The translations under genes and the position numbers were made by a program. Of a DNA stretch of 64,000 nt, positions 32,675 through 42,193 are shown one piece after another. The notes beneath the pieces are model-generated. The model was given only the letters and a program-made list of their open reading frames with translations, was not told the origin of the DNA and searched no databases. This DNA is from Clostridia bacterium. Its GTDB lineage: Bacteria > Bacillota > Clostridia > UBA1381. The first letter of the stretch is position 1, and each line of letters opens with the position of its first letter. Location: assembly GCA_017404065.1 (NCBI GenBank), contig JAFRDB010000106.1, positions 1-64,000 of the forward strand, written 5' to 3'.

Positions 32675-33838
32675 TCACAAAGCTATTGCCGAAAAACCTG
32701 ACTGGTCTTCCGGCAATAACTCATCGAATGCAGTGTTTGATTTCTTTTTATACTGCACATCCCAACCATATTCCTCATACATATTAATTACATCCTGTAG
32801 TGTTTGGACTTGCTCTTCTTCTTTTAGATATTTTTCAGTGTATTTTTCAATAAGAATATTATTACAGTAATAATACTCTGCCCAATCTTGCTTCATCCCA
32901 AACACATTTGTACCTGAGCTAAAATCATTAAGCTCATTGCAATAGCCCGACGCATCAAAATTATCACCAAAAATTATGAATTCTCTGCTATCTGTCAGTA
33001 TATCGTCATCATTTGCAGTGTACACACGGATTGTTACCGGATATAATCCATCCATATCCAAACCATCATCACGTGAAAAGCAAAGCTGATTTCCATGTAC
33101 AAGAACACCATTAGGCATATACATTTCAGGCAAATCCACATGATCTATATAGCCTCCGGACTCAGTGTGGTTATAGCTGTCTGTTTTGCTGTATATCTGC
33201 ACTGCCCTATTGTCATTATCCCACTCAACAATACAGTCAAAAGCCTCAGCTATAGCTCTAACCGGCACCAAAGTTCTGTCATCCTTTATAAACGGCGGAG
33301 AGTCAATAACTATTATTTCACCATTACGATACATCTCATTATCACCTATATAAAGGACAATGCGGGTATTATTTAAATATGCATCTACTGCCTGAGCCTC
33401 CGGTATCCAATCCACCTCAGCACCGAGAGCCTCAAATATTGCTCTTAACGGAACCATTGTTCTGTCATTTACGATTACCGGCGGAACATCAAACTTAATC
33501 TGTACATCATCAACGAAAACTATTATATCATCGCTTTCAGCATAATAACTGTACGTGTTATTTTCATTGTTTTGCTGTATATATGAATCCGATTTTGAAA
33601 CGGACTCCTCCTCTTTCTCACCGTAATATTCAGATCCATTTATCGTTTCATCATAAGACGGATCATAGCCCTCACCATAGCTGTCGTATTGGCTTGCGGT
33701 TTCATCACTTGTATCTTCTCGCTCATCGTATTTTGAATCATACGAATAACTCATGTCTGCATCGCTCGAAAACTCATCTGCAGACACCGTTGTCGACAGC
33801 ACTAAGAAGGCAAAAAGCGCAATAAATACTTTTTTCAT
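32675..33838 (-). CDS. Secreted stalk-domain (CuAO-N) protein, 387 aa
   Basis: A signal peptide (to about residue 20) is followed by a low-complexity Ser/Asp/Tyr/Glu-rich segment (about 22-100), a copper-amine-oxidase-N stalk domain (about 105-220: NDRTMVPLRAIFEALGAEV and DDRTLVPVRAIAEAFDC) and an unassigned C-terminal domain with VDLPEMYMPNGVLVHGNQLC. No catalytic residues of amine oxidase are present; the stalk is a structural surface module in Clostridia. It lies between the zinc-ribbon protein and the NlpC/P60 hydrolase, all on the same strand. Confidence 0.83.
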   Translation of the reverse strand: MKKVFIALFAFLVLSTTVSADEFSSDADMSYSYDSKYDEREDTSDETASQYDSYGEGYDPSYDETINGSEYYGEKEEESVSKSDSYIQQNNENNTYSYYAESDDIIVFVDDVQIKFDVPPVIVNDRTMVPLRAIFEALGAEVDWIPEAQAVDAYLNNTRIVLYIGDNEMYRNGEIIVIDSPPFIKDDRTLVPVRAIAEAFDCIVEWDNDNRAVQIYSKTDSYNHTESGGYIDHVDLPEMYMPNGVLVHGNQLCFSRDDGLDMDGLYPVTIRVYTANDDDILTDSREFIIFGDNFDASGYCNELNDFSSGTNVFGMKQDWAEYYYCNNILIEKYTEKYLKEEEQVQTLQDVINMYEEYGWDVQYKKKSNTAFDELLPEDQSGFSAIAL

Positions 33839-33849
33839 GCAACCACCTT

Positions 33850-35493
33850 TTATTGTAGATTTATTTGTTTGCCGGAAGCATATCCTGTGATTCCATTATA
33901 ATTTACATAGTACCAACCGTTGCTTGTTTTGTCAGGATATACAGTACATTGTGCACCCTGATTCATGCTTCCCACTATTTCATAGCTCGTACCCGGGCCA
34001 CTCCTGATACTTAAATTATCCCAGCTTGCAGGTATATTTACAACGCCAATTCTTGTGCTTGCTGACGAATTACTTGAACCCGAGTTTGAACCAAGCTTTA
34101 TCTGACCACCCGAAGCATATCCCCAAATTTCGTTATAATTTACATAATACCAACCATTGCTTGCTTTATCAGGATATACGGTACATTGTGCACCCTGATT
34201 CATACTTCCCACTATTTCATAGCTCGTACCCGGACCGCTCCTGATACTTAAATTATCCCAGCTTGCAGGTATATTTACAGTTCCCGTAACTGCCGTCCCG
34301 TTTGCATTACCTTGACTGACAGGCTTTGCATTAACCGAAAAATCCTTCTTTGCTGTTGCAACACGACCCGATGTATCTGTTGCCTCCACTATCATAGTAT
34401 AACTGCCGATCGACAGGTTATTGAATACAAGATCATTATTTAAATTTGCTGCCTTTATATCCATATATGTGGAATTTGGCTTATCGGTAGATGATAATAC
34501 GGTTTTACCGCTTGAGTTTTTTACATACCCTTTAACAACAGAAATCTTATAGTTTGATGTAACCGAGCCTCTTAATCCATACGAACTTCCGACATCTAAA
34601 GATACAGGATACTTTTCAAGGTTTATAGAAAGCGTCGAATCTGATGATTGCTTTTTTTCAGACTTCGATTTGTTGACCGTAAATTTTTTAGTAACGCTTA
34701 TTTTTTTACCTGAGCCGTCCACCGCTTCAATATATAATTTGTATTCTCCCGCTGATAAGCTGTTGAACACCAGATTATTATTTAGATTTGCCGATTTTAT
34801 ATTCAATGATGTTGAATTTGGTGTATCCGTTGAGCTTTGAATAACACTGTTACCCTTCTTGATCTGTCCTGTTACTTTTTTAATATTATAATTCGATGTG
34901 ATCGTACCACGCAGCCCATAATTGCTGCCCACCTTTATAGACTGCGGATAATCGGTAAGATCAATAGAAAGCGTGGAAGCAGCTTTCTTATGTGTAGCTT
35001 TTACTTGATTTGTATTCGTATCAAAATAAGAATCTTTAATTCTAATGATAGCAATTATATCTCCAATCCACGCCGATGTAGCTGGACACTCTAATACACC
35101 ATACTTACTATTAAGCGCATTTACAACATTTCCGTTTCCGGAATATAAAGACACATGACCTGGAGTATAGATAATATCACCTATCATAGCATTATTTATA
35201 TCTGTGCCCTCGTTTGTTGCAATGCCATCTGATACTAAATTGATCATATCCGCTCTTCTACCCCATAAATTGATATCGAATTTTTCATATACTCTACATA
35301 TAAAACCAGAACAATCAACTCCGGTGGCAAGGTCTGTCCCGCCCCAAACATAAGGCACTTTACCTATATAACTTCTTGCACACTCTATCACTTCATCTCT
35401 TGTTCCGGACGCATGCACTTGATTAATTACACCTATCGTACATAACATTGCAATGAGCACAGCTATTGAACTAATCTTTTTTAATATTTTCAT
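33850..35493 (-). CDS. Secreted NlpC/P60 endopeptidase with SH3b repeats, 547 aa
   Basis: After a signal peptide (1-29) comes an NlpC/P60 domain (about 30-160) with catalytic Cys61 (GVDCSGFICRVYE) and His113 (TPGHVSLYSG), which cleaves peptide bonds in peptidoglycan stems. Two related beta-sandwich repeats follow (about 170-290 and 285-395, both with GLRGT/S-TSNYKI and DGSG or DTSG endings), then two nearly identical bacterial SH3 domains (about 405-470 and 480-547; NLSIRSGPGTSYEIVGSMNQ) that bind cell wall. The SH3 pair is almost a direct DNA duplication, suggesting recent expansion. The order, with the catalytic domain first, is unusual but known. Confidence 0.92.
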   Translation of the reverse strand: MKILKKISSIAVLIAMLCTIGVINQVHASGTRDEVIECARSYIGKVPYVWGGTDLATGVDCSGFICRVYEKFDINLWGRRADMINLVSDGIATNEGTDINNAMIGDIIYTPGHVSLYSGNGNVVNALNSKYGVLECPATSAWIGDIIAIIRIKDSYFDTNTNQVKATHKKAASTLSIDLTDYPQSIKVGSNYGLRGTITSNYNIKKVTGQIKKGNSVIQSSTDTPNSTSLNIKSANLNNNLVFNSLSAGEYKLYIEAVDGSGKKISVTKKFTVNKSKSEKKQSSDSTLSINLEKYPVSLDVGSSYGLRGSVTSNYKISVVKGYVKNSSGKTVLSSTDKPNSTYMDIKAANLNNDLVFNNLSIGSYTMIVEATDTSGRVATAKKDFSVNAKPVSQGNANGTAVTGTVNIPASWDNLSIRSGPGTSYEIVGSMNQGAQCTVYPDKASNGWYYVNYNEIWGYASGGQIKLGSNSGSSNSSASTRIGVVNIPASWDNLSIRSGPGTSYEIVGSMNQGAQCTVYPDKTSNGWYYVNYNGITGYASGKQINLQ

Positions 35494-35509
35494 ACCAATA
35501 TAACTCCAT

Positions 35510-36385
35510 TCACTTTATCAACGAAATCAAATACTCGCACCTTTTCTTTGTATATTCCGCTCCTTCAATGTTCGATGCCATCGGAGCCATCGAACCGCCG
35601 ACATGTTCTGCAGCTGCCGCCGCCATTGCCGCTTCCTTCTTTTGTATCCAATTCTTTTCGTCTGCCTGCAGGCTGCTGAACTCTGCGCCTGGTAGCGTGT
35701 TCTTTAAATACTGATAAATTTCATTGAGCAAAGCATCCCACTTTTGATATACGTCATAAGTCGACTGATTAATTTCCATTTGCGTCATCGCTGTTGCGGC
35801 ACGATCTTTTTCGTATGTTTCAAGTTCACTCATTCTTCTTTTGTATTCATCCCGTAGACTGTTTGAAGCAATCATTCCCGAATCATTCCCGGATATTGCT
35901 CCGCCATTATTGTCGGAACTGTCAAAAAAGAAATCATCGACCGATCGATACATGCCAGGTCCGGGCTGAGCAGCGATCTCTCCTGTGCTGCTGAACGTAG
36001 CTGTGATATTGATATGCTCTTTTCCGTTTTCATCATTGAATTCATATAAGATCGTCAACCCTCTCGCTTGTGAATCAGAATCATATCCCTCAGCAGTGTT
36101 TTCTGATGTAAAGGTTATATAATCCGTACTTCCGTCACTATAATTTATTTTTGCCTCATTCTCTCCAACCGCAGTTATTTCAACCTGCATAATATCTTTT
36201 CGTTCATAATCGGTAAGCGATGTGTAGTACCATGTTCCCGTATGTTCGCTGAAATACACATTCTCTGTGGTTTCTGTTGGAATGATAGCATCAATGTTGT
36301 TATCATCATTGTTGTGTGATCCACTATTGCACGCTGACAATACTATTGCCAGCAGAACGACTGATATCGTTAAAGTTTTTTTCAT
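35510..36385 (-). CDS. Lipoprotein with LprI-type C-terminal domain, 291 aa
   Basis: The lipobox is LSAC (Cys about 19). Residues about 45-145 form a beta-rich domain (TGTWYYTSLTDYERKDIMQV) and residues about 175-291 are helical with LETYEKDRAATAMTQMEINQ, WDALLNEIYQYLKNTLPG and LQADEKNWIQKKEAAMAA, matching the LprI-like (DUF1311) domain found in lysozyme inhibitors and many Gram-positive lipoproteins. It should sit on the outer membrane face. The start is preceded by AAAGGAGGTAG and by the promoter region that is duplicated at 37035-37189. Confidence 0.83.
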   Translation of the reverse strand: MKKTLTISVVLLAIVLSACNSGSHNNDDNNIDAIIPTETTENVYFSEHTGTWYYTSLTDYERKDIMQVEITAVGENEAKINYSDGSTDYITFTSENTAEGYDSDSQARGLTILYEFNDENGKEHINITATFSSTGEIAAQPGPGMYRSVDDFFFDSSDNNGGAISGNDSGMIASNSLRDEYKRRMSELETYEKDRAATAMTQMEINQSTYDVYQKWDALLNEIYQYLKNTLPGAEFSSLQADEKNWIQKKEAAMAAAAAEHVGGSMAPMASNIEGAEYTKKRCEYLISLIK

Positions 36386-36396
36386 GGATACACTAC

Positions 36397-36551
36397 CTCC
36401 TTTGCTCTGTTTTTGTTCTGTATGGTAGTATAATACCTTAATTCAGAGTGTCTTTGGTCGCCTATGAAGCGACATTTTATTCTCTCCTTTTAAACCATTC
36501 AGCTGAATCCATATGATAATCGTTGCTTGTTATATAATCTCTGCGCAGATG
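36397..36551 (-). repeat. 155-bp duplicated segment, copy A
   Basis: Nearly identical to 37035-37189 (offset 638 bp, no gaps, few substitutions). It spans the last 25 codons of one small lipoprotein gene, its stop and hairpin (GTCGC-GCGAC), and the promoter and ribosome site of the next gene. Confidence 0.85.
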
Positions 36552-37024
36552 CAGTGCATATTGACTTAATTCCGTCCCCGACACAGCATCTGCAACATAT
36601 GTATTTAATGCTGGTTCTGCTCCGTGATATCCAAGCAGAATGACCCATTTCTTCGCGCCATATTCATCGGAATACGGTTCGCTTTCAGCCTGGGACGAAC
36701 TTAACAGTTTCATATTTATCGTTCTTCCGTCCTCTTTGAATATAAAATGTGTGTCGTCTACTGCCGTAAGCTCGGCCTCCATTTGCGCATCAAACCCATC
36801 TGTGCCAAAACCGTACCACTTTCCGATATAATCGCTTACTTCACCTCTGATTTGTCTATAACCTCCTGTGTTGCCTCTACTTCTTGCGTCTCACTCTCAT
36901 CCTCTAACTTGTCCATAAATGTATTAAAATCATCCGTCCAATCATCATGCTTAGATTCGGTATTGCCGCACGAAGCAAGGCACAAAACCGATATGAGCAT
37001 TGTTATCATTAATACTTTTTTCAT
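36477..37024 (-). pseudogene. Frameshifted small lipoprotein gene
   Basis: The first part (37024-36836) encodes a lipoprotein start with lipobox LASC and an acidic segment, ending early at DKSEVK. In another frame, from about 36846 on, the reading continues without a break as EVSDYIGKWYGFGTDGFDAQ and then through MEAELTAV to a C-terminus (ALNTYV ... HMDSAEWFKRRE) shared with the paralogue at 37115-37396. A one-base insertion or two-base loss near 36837-36846 would restore a single protein of about 180 residues. Either the gene is broken or the base call there is wrong; a programmed frameshift is less likely. Confidence 0.72.
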
Positions 37025-37034
37025 TATGCTTTAT

Positions 37035-37189
37035 CTCCTTTGCTCTGTTTTTGTTCTGTATGGTAGTATTATACCTTAATTCAGAGTGTCTTTGGTCGCC
37101 TATGAAGCGACATTTTATTCTCTCCTTTTAAACCACTCAGCTGAATCCATATGATAATCGTTGCTTGTTATATAATCTCTGCGCAGATG
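37035..37189 (-). repeat. 155-bp duplicated segment, copy B
   Basis: Second copy of 36397-36551. The pair delimits a 638-bp tandem duplication unit that created the two small lipoprotein genes. Confidence 0.85.
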
Positions 37190-37396
37190 AAGCGAGTATT
37201 GGCTTACTTCAACATCTGTTTTTGCTTCTGATACATAAGTATTCAAAGCCGCTTCCGTTCCATGAAATCCAAATAAAATAACCAATTTATTTGTACCGTA
37301 TAAATCGTCATTTTTTGATACAGTGTTTCCACAGGATACAAGATTTAAAGTCGATACAAGCAATATTGCTAAAAATCGTTCACGCTTTACCTTCAT
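37115..37396 (-). CDS. Small lipoprotein, internally shortened paralogue, 93 aa
   Basis: A signal peptide with lipobox VSCG (LNLVSCGNTVSKNDD) runs directly into the C-terminal domain YGTNKLVILFGFHGTEAALN ... HMDSAEWFKRRE. Compared with the frameshifted neighbour, the acidic linker and the DYIGKWYGF to KKW region, about 100 residues, are missing, so this is an internal-deletion derivative that stayed in frame. It may still give a small membrane-anchored product. Family unknown. Confidence 0.65.
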   Translation of the reverse strand: MKVKRERFLAILLVSTLNLVSCGNTVSKNDDLYGTNKLVILFGFHGTEAALNTYVSEAKTDVEVSQYSLHLRRDYITSNDYHMDSAEWFKRRE

Positions 37397-37400
37397 TCCT

Positions 37401-38354
37401 TCAATTTACTCTCTCGCACTTATTGTCATTATAATATGATTTCGCACCCGGTGTGCCGTAATATAATGAATTGGTGTATTCTATCACAGCAAGTTTAAAC
37501 CTCGTTAAAACAGTTTCTCCTGAAATTATTGAACTGACATTCTTATCGCTTCCGGTTACTTCTATAACATCTGTTACAAATGCTTTGGAACTCTGTAAGG
37601 TAGTTTTGTCACCTGTTTGAACATTAACAGTCTCTTCATGGTACGGAATCGTGATAATATCCTGATATCCTCTTTCGCCGCCGCTCCACACTCCGACACC
37701 ATCCATTGTGTATTTATACTGCAAATCAACAGTTTGATTTTCTTTGTCTACACTTATGATTTTTACCATAATATCCAAGTACTGTGCCAGATAAAGTCCA
37801 TCGATATTTTTCCATTCACCTATAAAATTTGCCAGAGAAAAATCATCCGTATTCGTTTTATTAGCATTTTCTGCCGTTACGATATCGCCCGTTACATATA
37901 CGCTTCTTGTCGCATTGTCCCAATCAATCACCATATCCCAAAGATTGCAAAATGCTCTCAGCGGTATATAGAAATTTCCGTTATAAATAGTGGCGGGAAC
38001 ATCAAGAGAAATAGTTTTTATGTCGCCATCTACACCGGTTCTGGTAACAGTTTCGCTGTCATTAACAAAAGTACACTCCGTTACTCCATCACTAAACGTA
38101 GCTTTCTTCTCATCCGGGTTCCATTTAATATTTTCTTCGGCAATGCCCATAGCCTCGAATATAGGCCTAAGTGGAACAAGCGTTCTATCATTCATGATAA
38201 ATGGTTTGTTCTCACTATTTGCATAAACATTGGTGCCATTCAAATAAACTGTAAGTTCCTCCGAAAAACTCTTGATGTTTACCGCTCCTGCGGATATCCC
38301 GCTTGTAATCATTATAGCCGATATAGCTACCGTAAAAAAATTTTTTGCTTTCAT
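37401..38354 (-). CDS. Secreted stalk-domain (CuAO-N) protein, 317 aa
   Basis: ATG 38354 is chosen for its GGGAGG site and the signal peptide that follows (MKAKNFFTVAISAIMITSGI). The stalk domain (about 30-150) has NDRTLVPLRPIFEAMGIAEE and, in the second half, FYIPLRAFCNLWDMVIDWD. The C-terminal half (about 165-317) is beta-rich with NFIGEWKNIDGLYLAQYLDI, similar in type to the IGKW segment of the neighbouring lipoproteins. No enzyme motif is present. It ends 4 bp before the small lipoprotein gene and is probably first in that transcript. Confidence 0.83.
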   Translation of the reverse strand: MKAKNFFTVAISAIMITSGISAGAVNIKSFSEELTVYLNGTNVYANSENKPFIMNDRTLVPLRPIFEAMGIAEENIKWNPDEKKATFSDGVTECTFVNDSETVTRTGVDGDIKTISLDVPATIYNGNFYIPLRAFCNLWDMVIDWDNATRSVYVTGDIVTAENANKTNTDDFSLANFIGEWKNIDGLYLAQYLDIMVKIISVDKENQTVDLQYKYTMDGVGVWSGGERGYQDIITIPYHEETVNVQTGDKTTLQSSKAFVTDVIEVTGSDKNVSSIISGETVLTRFKLAVIEYTNSLYYGTPGAKSYYNDNKCERVN

Positions 38355-38508
38355 CTTAGCAACCTCCCTATAAAAATGAATATTTTTCAAGTACAGCTCG
38401 CTTAACTTGCTGTATTTTCATTTATTATATCATGTTATTGAATAAATTGCAAGTATTTTGTGATATAATTTCCTAAAAAGAATGTTTAGAAAAGTTGAGG
38501 TGACTTAT

Positions 38509-38868
38509 TTGTTTGATTTGGGACTGACAATAAAAACGCTAAGAAAAAAAAATCATTTAACACAAAAAAATCTGGCAAAGAGACTTAACATCTCTGAAAC
38601 ATCTGTAAGCAAATATGAAAGCAACACCGTTACTCCGCCACTGGATGTGCTCCGATCCATGTCAACAGTTTTTCATATCTCCATGGATGAGATGTTTGGT
38701 ACACAGCCTGCAGGCACCATTTCTCTCCACGGACTTTCTGAAAACCAAAAAGAAATAATAAAACAGCTTGCATACATTTTTAATTCATACGGCAAAAATC
38801 CAACTCCCTTTGAGGTGTCAGAGTACTACTCCATACTCGGCCGCATTGTTGCAGAAATGTTCAAATAA
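38509..38868 (+). CDS. XRE-family regulator, 119 aa
   Basis: Helix-turn-helix at the N-terminus (IKTLRKKNHLTQKNLAKRLN, then ETSVSKYESNT) and a C-terminal helical segment of about 50 residues (LSENQKEIIKQLAYIFNSYG). The TTG start at 38509 is preferred: GAGGTG lies 6 bp before it, whereas ATG 38482 has no ribosome site and lies only about 13 bp from a TATAAT box (38464-38469). It is divergent from the surface-protein cluster and could regulate it; the C-terminal part is not a known sensor. Confidence 0.78.
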   Translation: MFDLGLTIKTLRKKNHLTQKNLAKRLNISETSVSKYESNTVTPPLDVLRSMSTVFHISMDEMFGTQPAGTISLHGLSENQKEIIKQLAYIFNSYGKNPTPFEVSEYYSILGRIVAEMFK

Positions 38869-38881
38869 TCCATGCAATGAC

Positions 38882-38925
38882 TAAAAGCGCATTCATGCGG
38901 CGACGCCACACAAAACGCGCTTTTA
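38882..38925. terminator. Bidirectional terminator between XRE gene and rpoD
   Basis: Perfect 9-bp stem TAAAAGCGC (38882-38890) and GCGCTTTTA (38917-38925), 26-nt loop, with T-rich sequence on the plus side and A-rich on the other. Confidence 0.65.
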
Positions 38926-38966
38926 TTTGTTTTAATCACTCAGCTTAAAATAACTTTATCAACTTA

Positions 38967-40103
38967 TCATACATCCAAAAAGTCCTTCAGCTTCTTTGAT
39001 CGGCTCGGGTGACGAAGCTTTCTGAGCGCCTTTGCCTCGATCTGGCGAATACGCTCACGCGTCACCTTAAACTCCTTGCCGACCTCCTCCAGCGTGCGCT
39101 GCCGACCGTCTATCAGTCCAAAGCGAAGCTTGAGCACCTTTGCTTCCCGGTCTGTAAGCGTTTTCAATACCTCTACAAGCTGCTCCTTAAGCAACACAGA
39201 GCTTGCCGCCTCGCTTGGCGCGGGCGCGTCATCATCGGGGATAAAGTCACCCAAATGGCTGTCCTCCTCCTCGCCTATCGGGGTTTCAAGCGAGACAGGC
39301 TCCTGTGATATCTTAGATATCTCCCTAACCTTTTCAACGCTCATATTGAGTCCCTTTGCAAGCTCCTCAGGCGTTGGCTCACGGCCAAGCTCCTGAACAA
39401 GCTGACGCGAAACACGCACCAGCTTATTTATAGTCTCTACCATGTGCACCGGTATCCTGATCGTTCTTGCCTGATCTGCTATGGCGCGGGTTATCGCCTG
39501 TCTTATCCACCATGTTGCATAGGTCGAGAATTTGTAGCCCTTTGTATAATCGAATTTATCCACTGCCCTTATAAGACCAAGGTTTCCCTCCTGAATAAGG
39601 TCAAGGAACAGCATACCGCGACCGACATAACGCTTTGCAATGCTGACAACCAGTCGGAGGTTAGCCTCGGCAAGCTTTTTCTTCGCTTCCTCATCACCCT
39701 CGCTCATGCGCCGCGCCAGATCCGTTTCCTCTTCAGCAGTAAGAAGATCTACCTTACCTATCTCTTTGAGATACATCTTTACGTGGTCATCGACGCTCAC
39801 GCCCTCCGGCACAGACAGATCCTCAAGCTCTTCCTTGGTGACCTCGATCTCCTCAAGCTCCTTTTCTATATCCTCTACGAGCTCTATATTCTCGCTCTCA
39901 AACCGATCATAGACCTTTTCCATCTCCTCCGGAGTTACTTCAAAGCCCTCAAGCGCGGAATTTATCTCCCGAAACGAGATATAGCCGCGTTTCTTGCCGC
40001 GCTCAAGCAGAGCACGCTTGATAGCTCGCTTCTTTTCAAGAGTCACCTTGTACGCTTCAAGCTCCTCTGCTGTCATATTTGAAAGGTTCTTTTCTGTATT
40101 CAT
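38967..40103 (-). CDS. rpoD: Primary sigma factor RpoD (SigA), 378 aa
   Basis: All core regions of a housekeeping sigma-70 factor are present: region 1.2 ([20 protein letters not shown]), region 2 ([59 protein letters not shown]), region 3 ([20 protein letters not shown]) and region 4 ([13 protein letters not shown]-type with [20 protein letters not shown]). The N-terminal 100 residues form a short acidic region 1.1. It directs the many TTGACA-TATAAT promoters seen in this window. It follows dnaG after 39 bp, the conserved macromolecular-synthesis order. Confidence 0.98.
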   Translation of the reverse strand: MNTEKNLSNMTAEELEAYKVTLEKKRAIKRALLERGKKRGYISFREINSALEGFEVTPEEMEKVYDRFESENIELVEDIEKELEEIEVTKEELEDLSVPEGVSVDDHVKMYLKEIGKVDLLTAEEETDLARRMSEGDEEAKKKLAEANLRLVVSIAKRYVGRGMLFLDLIQEGNLGLIRAVDKFDYTKGYKFSTYATWWIRQAITRAIADQARTIRIPVHMVETINKLVRVSRQLVQELGREPTPEELAKGLNMSVEKVREISKISQEPVSLETPIGEEEDSHLGDFIPDDDAPAPSEAASSVLLKEQLVEVLKTLTDREAKVLKLRFGLIDGRQRTLEEVGKEFKVTRERIRQIEAKALRKLRHPSRSKKLKDFLDV

Positions 40104-40142
40104 ATTATTTCCTCCGAATTATACGGTCATCCGTATCATTTT

Positions 40143-41960
40143 TTATTTGTTTGTTGTTTTTGTCCTCTGCTGTTCGGTAAGCTCTGCTTTTTTCCTGAGT
40201 AGCTCACCTATTTTTTTCGCGTCCTGCTCTGCACTGATCTGCGCTTCCAGTCTGTCTTGTTTTATTTTATATATAAGATCATACAGTGTTTTTTCGTTAT
40301 CGGTGTACTCCTCTCGGTTAAAGAACACCTCTCCCGCCTTATTTTCACTCTCCGCATCTCCCGAAAAACGGTTTATTACGGCTGCGGGATCGACCTCTTC
40401 GCCTTTTTTCGCAGCACTGTACATATATTCAGCCATATCTTTATATACCTTGTCCGAAAATTCCTCCGGACTTATTATCTCTGCCGCCTCCAGCGTCAGT
40501 CTCTTTGACGCGGACATAAGTGAAAGCACCCGTTTTTCAGCCTCAAGCGTTGCGCTCGACACCCGCTCCGCCGGAGACCTGCCGCTGTTTACCCGCATCA
40601 GCTCTCGTTTTTTATAGGCTTCCTTTGTTTGTGCCGGTGAACGGCGCGGCATCTTACTTTTTATTTCCTTGTATTTACCGACTATCGACTGCTCCGATAT
40701 GCCGGTTTCGGCTGCGATTTTTTTTATGTACGCCTCGACCTCGACCGGATCACCGAGGCTTGCGAGTATCCGCGCCGCCGCTTCAACAAACCTTATCTTG
40801 CCGTCTGTATCGTTTATATCATACTCGCGCTTTATAAGCGAGAGCCTGAATTCGGTTGAAGGCATAGCCTTGTCTATTGCTTTGCGGAAGCCCTGAACTC
40901 CGTATTTGGTTATAAACTCATCCGGATCCTTTGCACCGGTTATGCGTATCACACGCGCCTTGCCGCCGACAGAGGCTATGATATCTATTGCCCTGAGTGC
41001 AGCCTTTGTGCCTGCCTCATCCATATCGTAGCATATAAGTATCTCATTCGCATACCGAAGCATCAGCTTTGCCTGGTTTTCAGTGATCGCCGTACCGAGC
41101 GTCGCAACACAGTTGGATATCCCGGCCTGATGCACCGTTATAACGTCCATATACCCCTCGCATAGGATGATATCCTTTTCATTGGAGTTTTTTGCAAGAT
41201 TTAACGCAAACAGATTGCTGCCCTTGTCAAACACAGGTGTTTCCGGTGAATTCAGATATTTTGCAAGCCTCACTCCGTTCGGAAGCTTTTCGCTGCCCAT
41301 TATTCTCCCGCCGAAACCGATTATCTTGCCTCGCGCATTTATTATAGGGAACATTACTCTGTCACGGAACTTATCTACCGCCTTCTCATTTCGAGATACC
41401 GCAAGCCCTGCGGAAACAATATCCGCCTCACTGTACCCCTTTGCCTTAAGGCTGTTTATCAGTCCTGCGGAATCTCCGGTCGCATAGCCGAGTCCGAATT
41501 TTGTCATGGTCTTTTTGCTCAGCCTGCGTGCGGCAAAATACTCCCTTCCGGCTCTGCCCTTTTCGGGGTCATTTAAGCAGTCATAAAAATAACGCGCGGC
41601 AAGCTTATTCATTTCGTAAATACGTTCCTTTTGCTGTGCCGCCGCGCCTCCTGCGCGCGTCCCGTTTTCCGGTATAGCTATCCCTGCCCGATCCGCCATC
41701 TGCTTTATTGCATCCTGAAAATCCAGACCCTCAAGCCGCATAACGAGCTGTACAAAGTTACCGCTCGCGCCGCAGCCGAAGCAATGAAAAAGCTGCTTGT
41801 CCCTATCTATATTAAATGACGGTGTCTTTTCATTGTGAAAGGGACAGCACGCCATATAGTTTCTCCCGCGCTTTTTTAATGTCATAAACGATGACGCGTA
41901 ATCCACAATATCATTTGCCATGTTTATTTCATTAAAAAGCTCGTCAGATATATATGCCAC
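40143..41960 (-). CDS. dnaG: DNA primase DnaG, 605 aa
   Basis: The N-terminal CHC2 zinc domain has ligands Cys39, His42, Cys60 and Cys63 (CCPFHNEKTPSF, FHCFGCGASGNF). The RNA polymerase/Toprim core is present (NSNEKDIILCEGYMDVITVH, ILICYDMDEAGTKAALRAID), and the C-terminal 150 residues form the helicase-binding domain. The enzyme lays down RNA primers at the replication fork together with DnaB. It is co-transcribed with rpoD. Confidence 0.97.
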   Translation of the reverse strand: MAYISDELFNEINMANDIVDYASSFMTLKKRGRNYMACCPFHNEKTPSFNIDRDKQLFHCFGCGASGNFVQLVMRLEGLDFQDAIKQMADRAGIAIPENGTRAGGAAAQQKERIYEMNKLAARYFYDCLNDPEKGRAGREYFAARRLSKKTMTKFGLGYATGDSAGLINSLKAKGYSEADIVSAGLAVSRNEKAVDKFRDRVMFPIINARGKIIGFGGRIMGSEKLPNGVRLAKYLNSPETPVFDKGSNLFALNLAKNSNEKDIILCEGYMDVITVHQAGISNCVATLGTAITENQAKLMLRYANEILICYDMDEAGTKAALRAIDIIASVGGKARVIRITGAKDPDEFITKYGVQGFRKAIDKAMPSTEFRLSLIKREYDINDTDGKIRFVEAAARILASLGDPVEVEAYIKKIAAETGISEQSIVGKYKEIKSKMPRRSPAQTKEAYKKRELMRVNSGRSPAERVSSATLEAEKRVLSLMSASKRLTLEAAEIISPEEFSDKVYKDMAEYMYSAAKKGEEVDPAAVINRFSGDAESENKAGEVFFNREEYTDNEKTLYDLIYKIKQDRLEAQISAEQDAKKIGELLRKKAELTEQQRTKTTNK

Positions 41961-42155
41961 AAGCTCCCCTTCTTTCTATGATCATACCTAACTTACTCTT
42001 ACATTATTTACATAAAATTGCATATTATACATTTCTGTTTTTTGTCACACATAATATATTTACCGCAAATCGCGAAATTCTAACAAAAAATTTGTATTCA
42101 TTATTATATTTCTCCGACCTGTGCCGCTTTCCCTTGTTTTTTGCAAATTTTAAAG

Positions 42156-42183
42156 GGGGCTGTAGTTGTTTTGCAACAGCCCC
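42156..42183 (-). terminator. Terminator after the SLH gene
   Basis: GGGGCTGT (42156-42163) pairs with ACAGCCCC (42176-42183); on the minus strand it is followed by a T-rich run. It lies just downstream of the gene ending at 42194. Confidence 0.7.
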
Positions 42184-42193
42184 TCGGTATATA

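Noticed and set aside
37617-38405. 262-aa plus-strand frame
   Set aside because: Antisense shadow of the stalk-domain protein at 37401-38354; no ribosome site.
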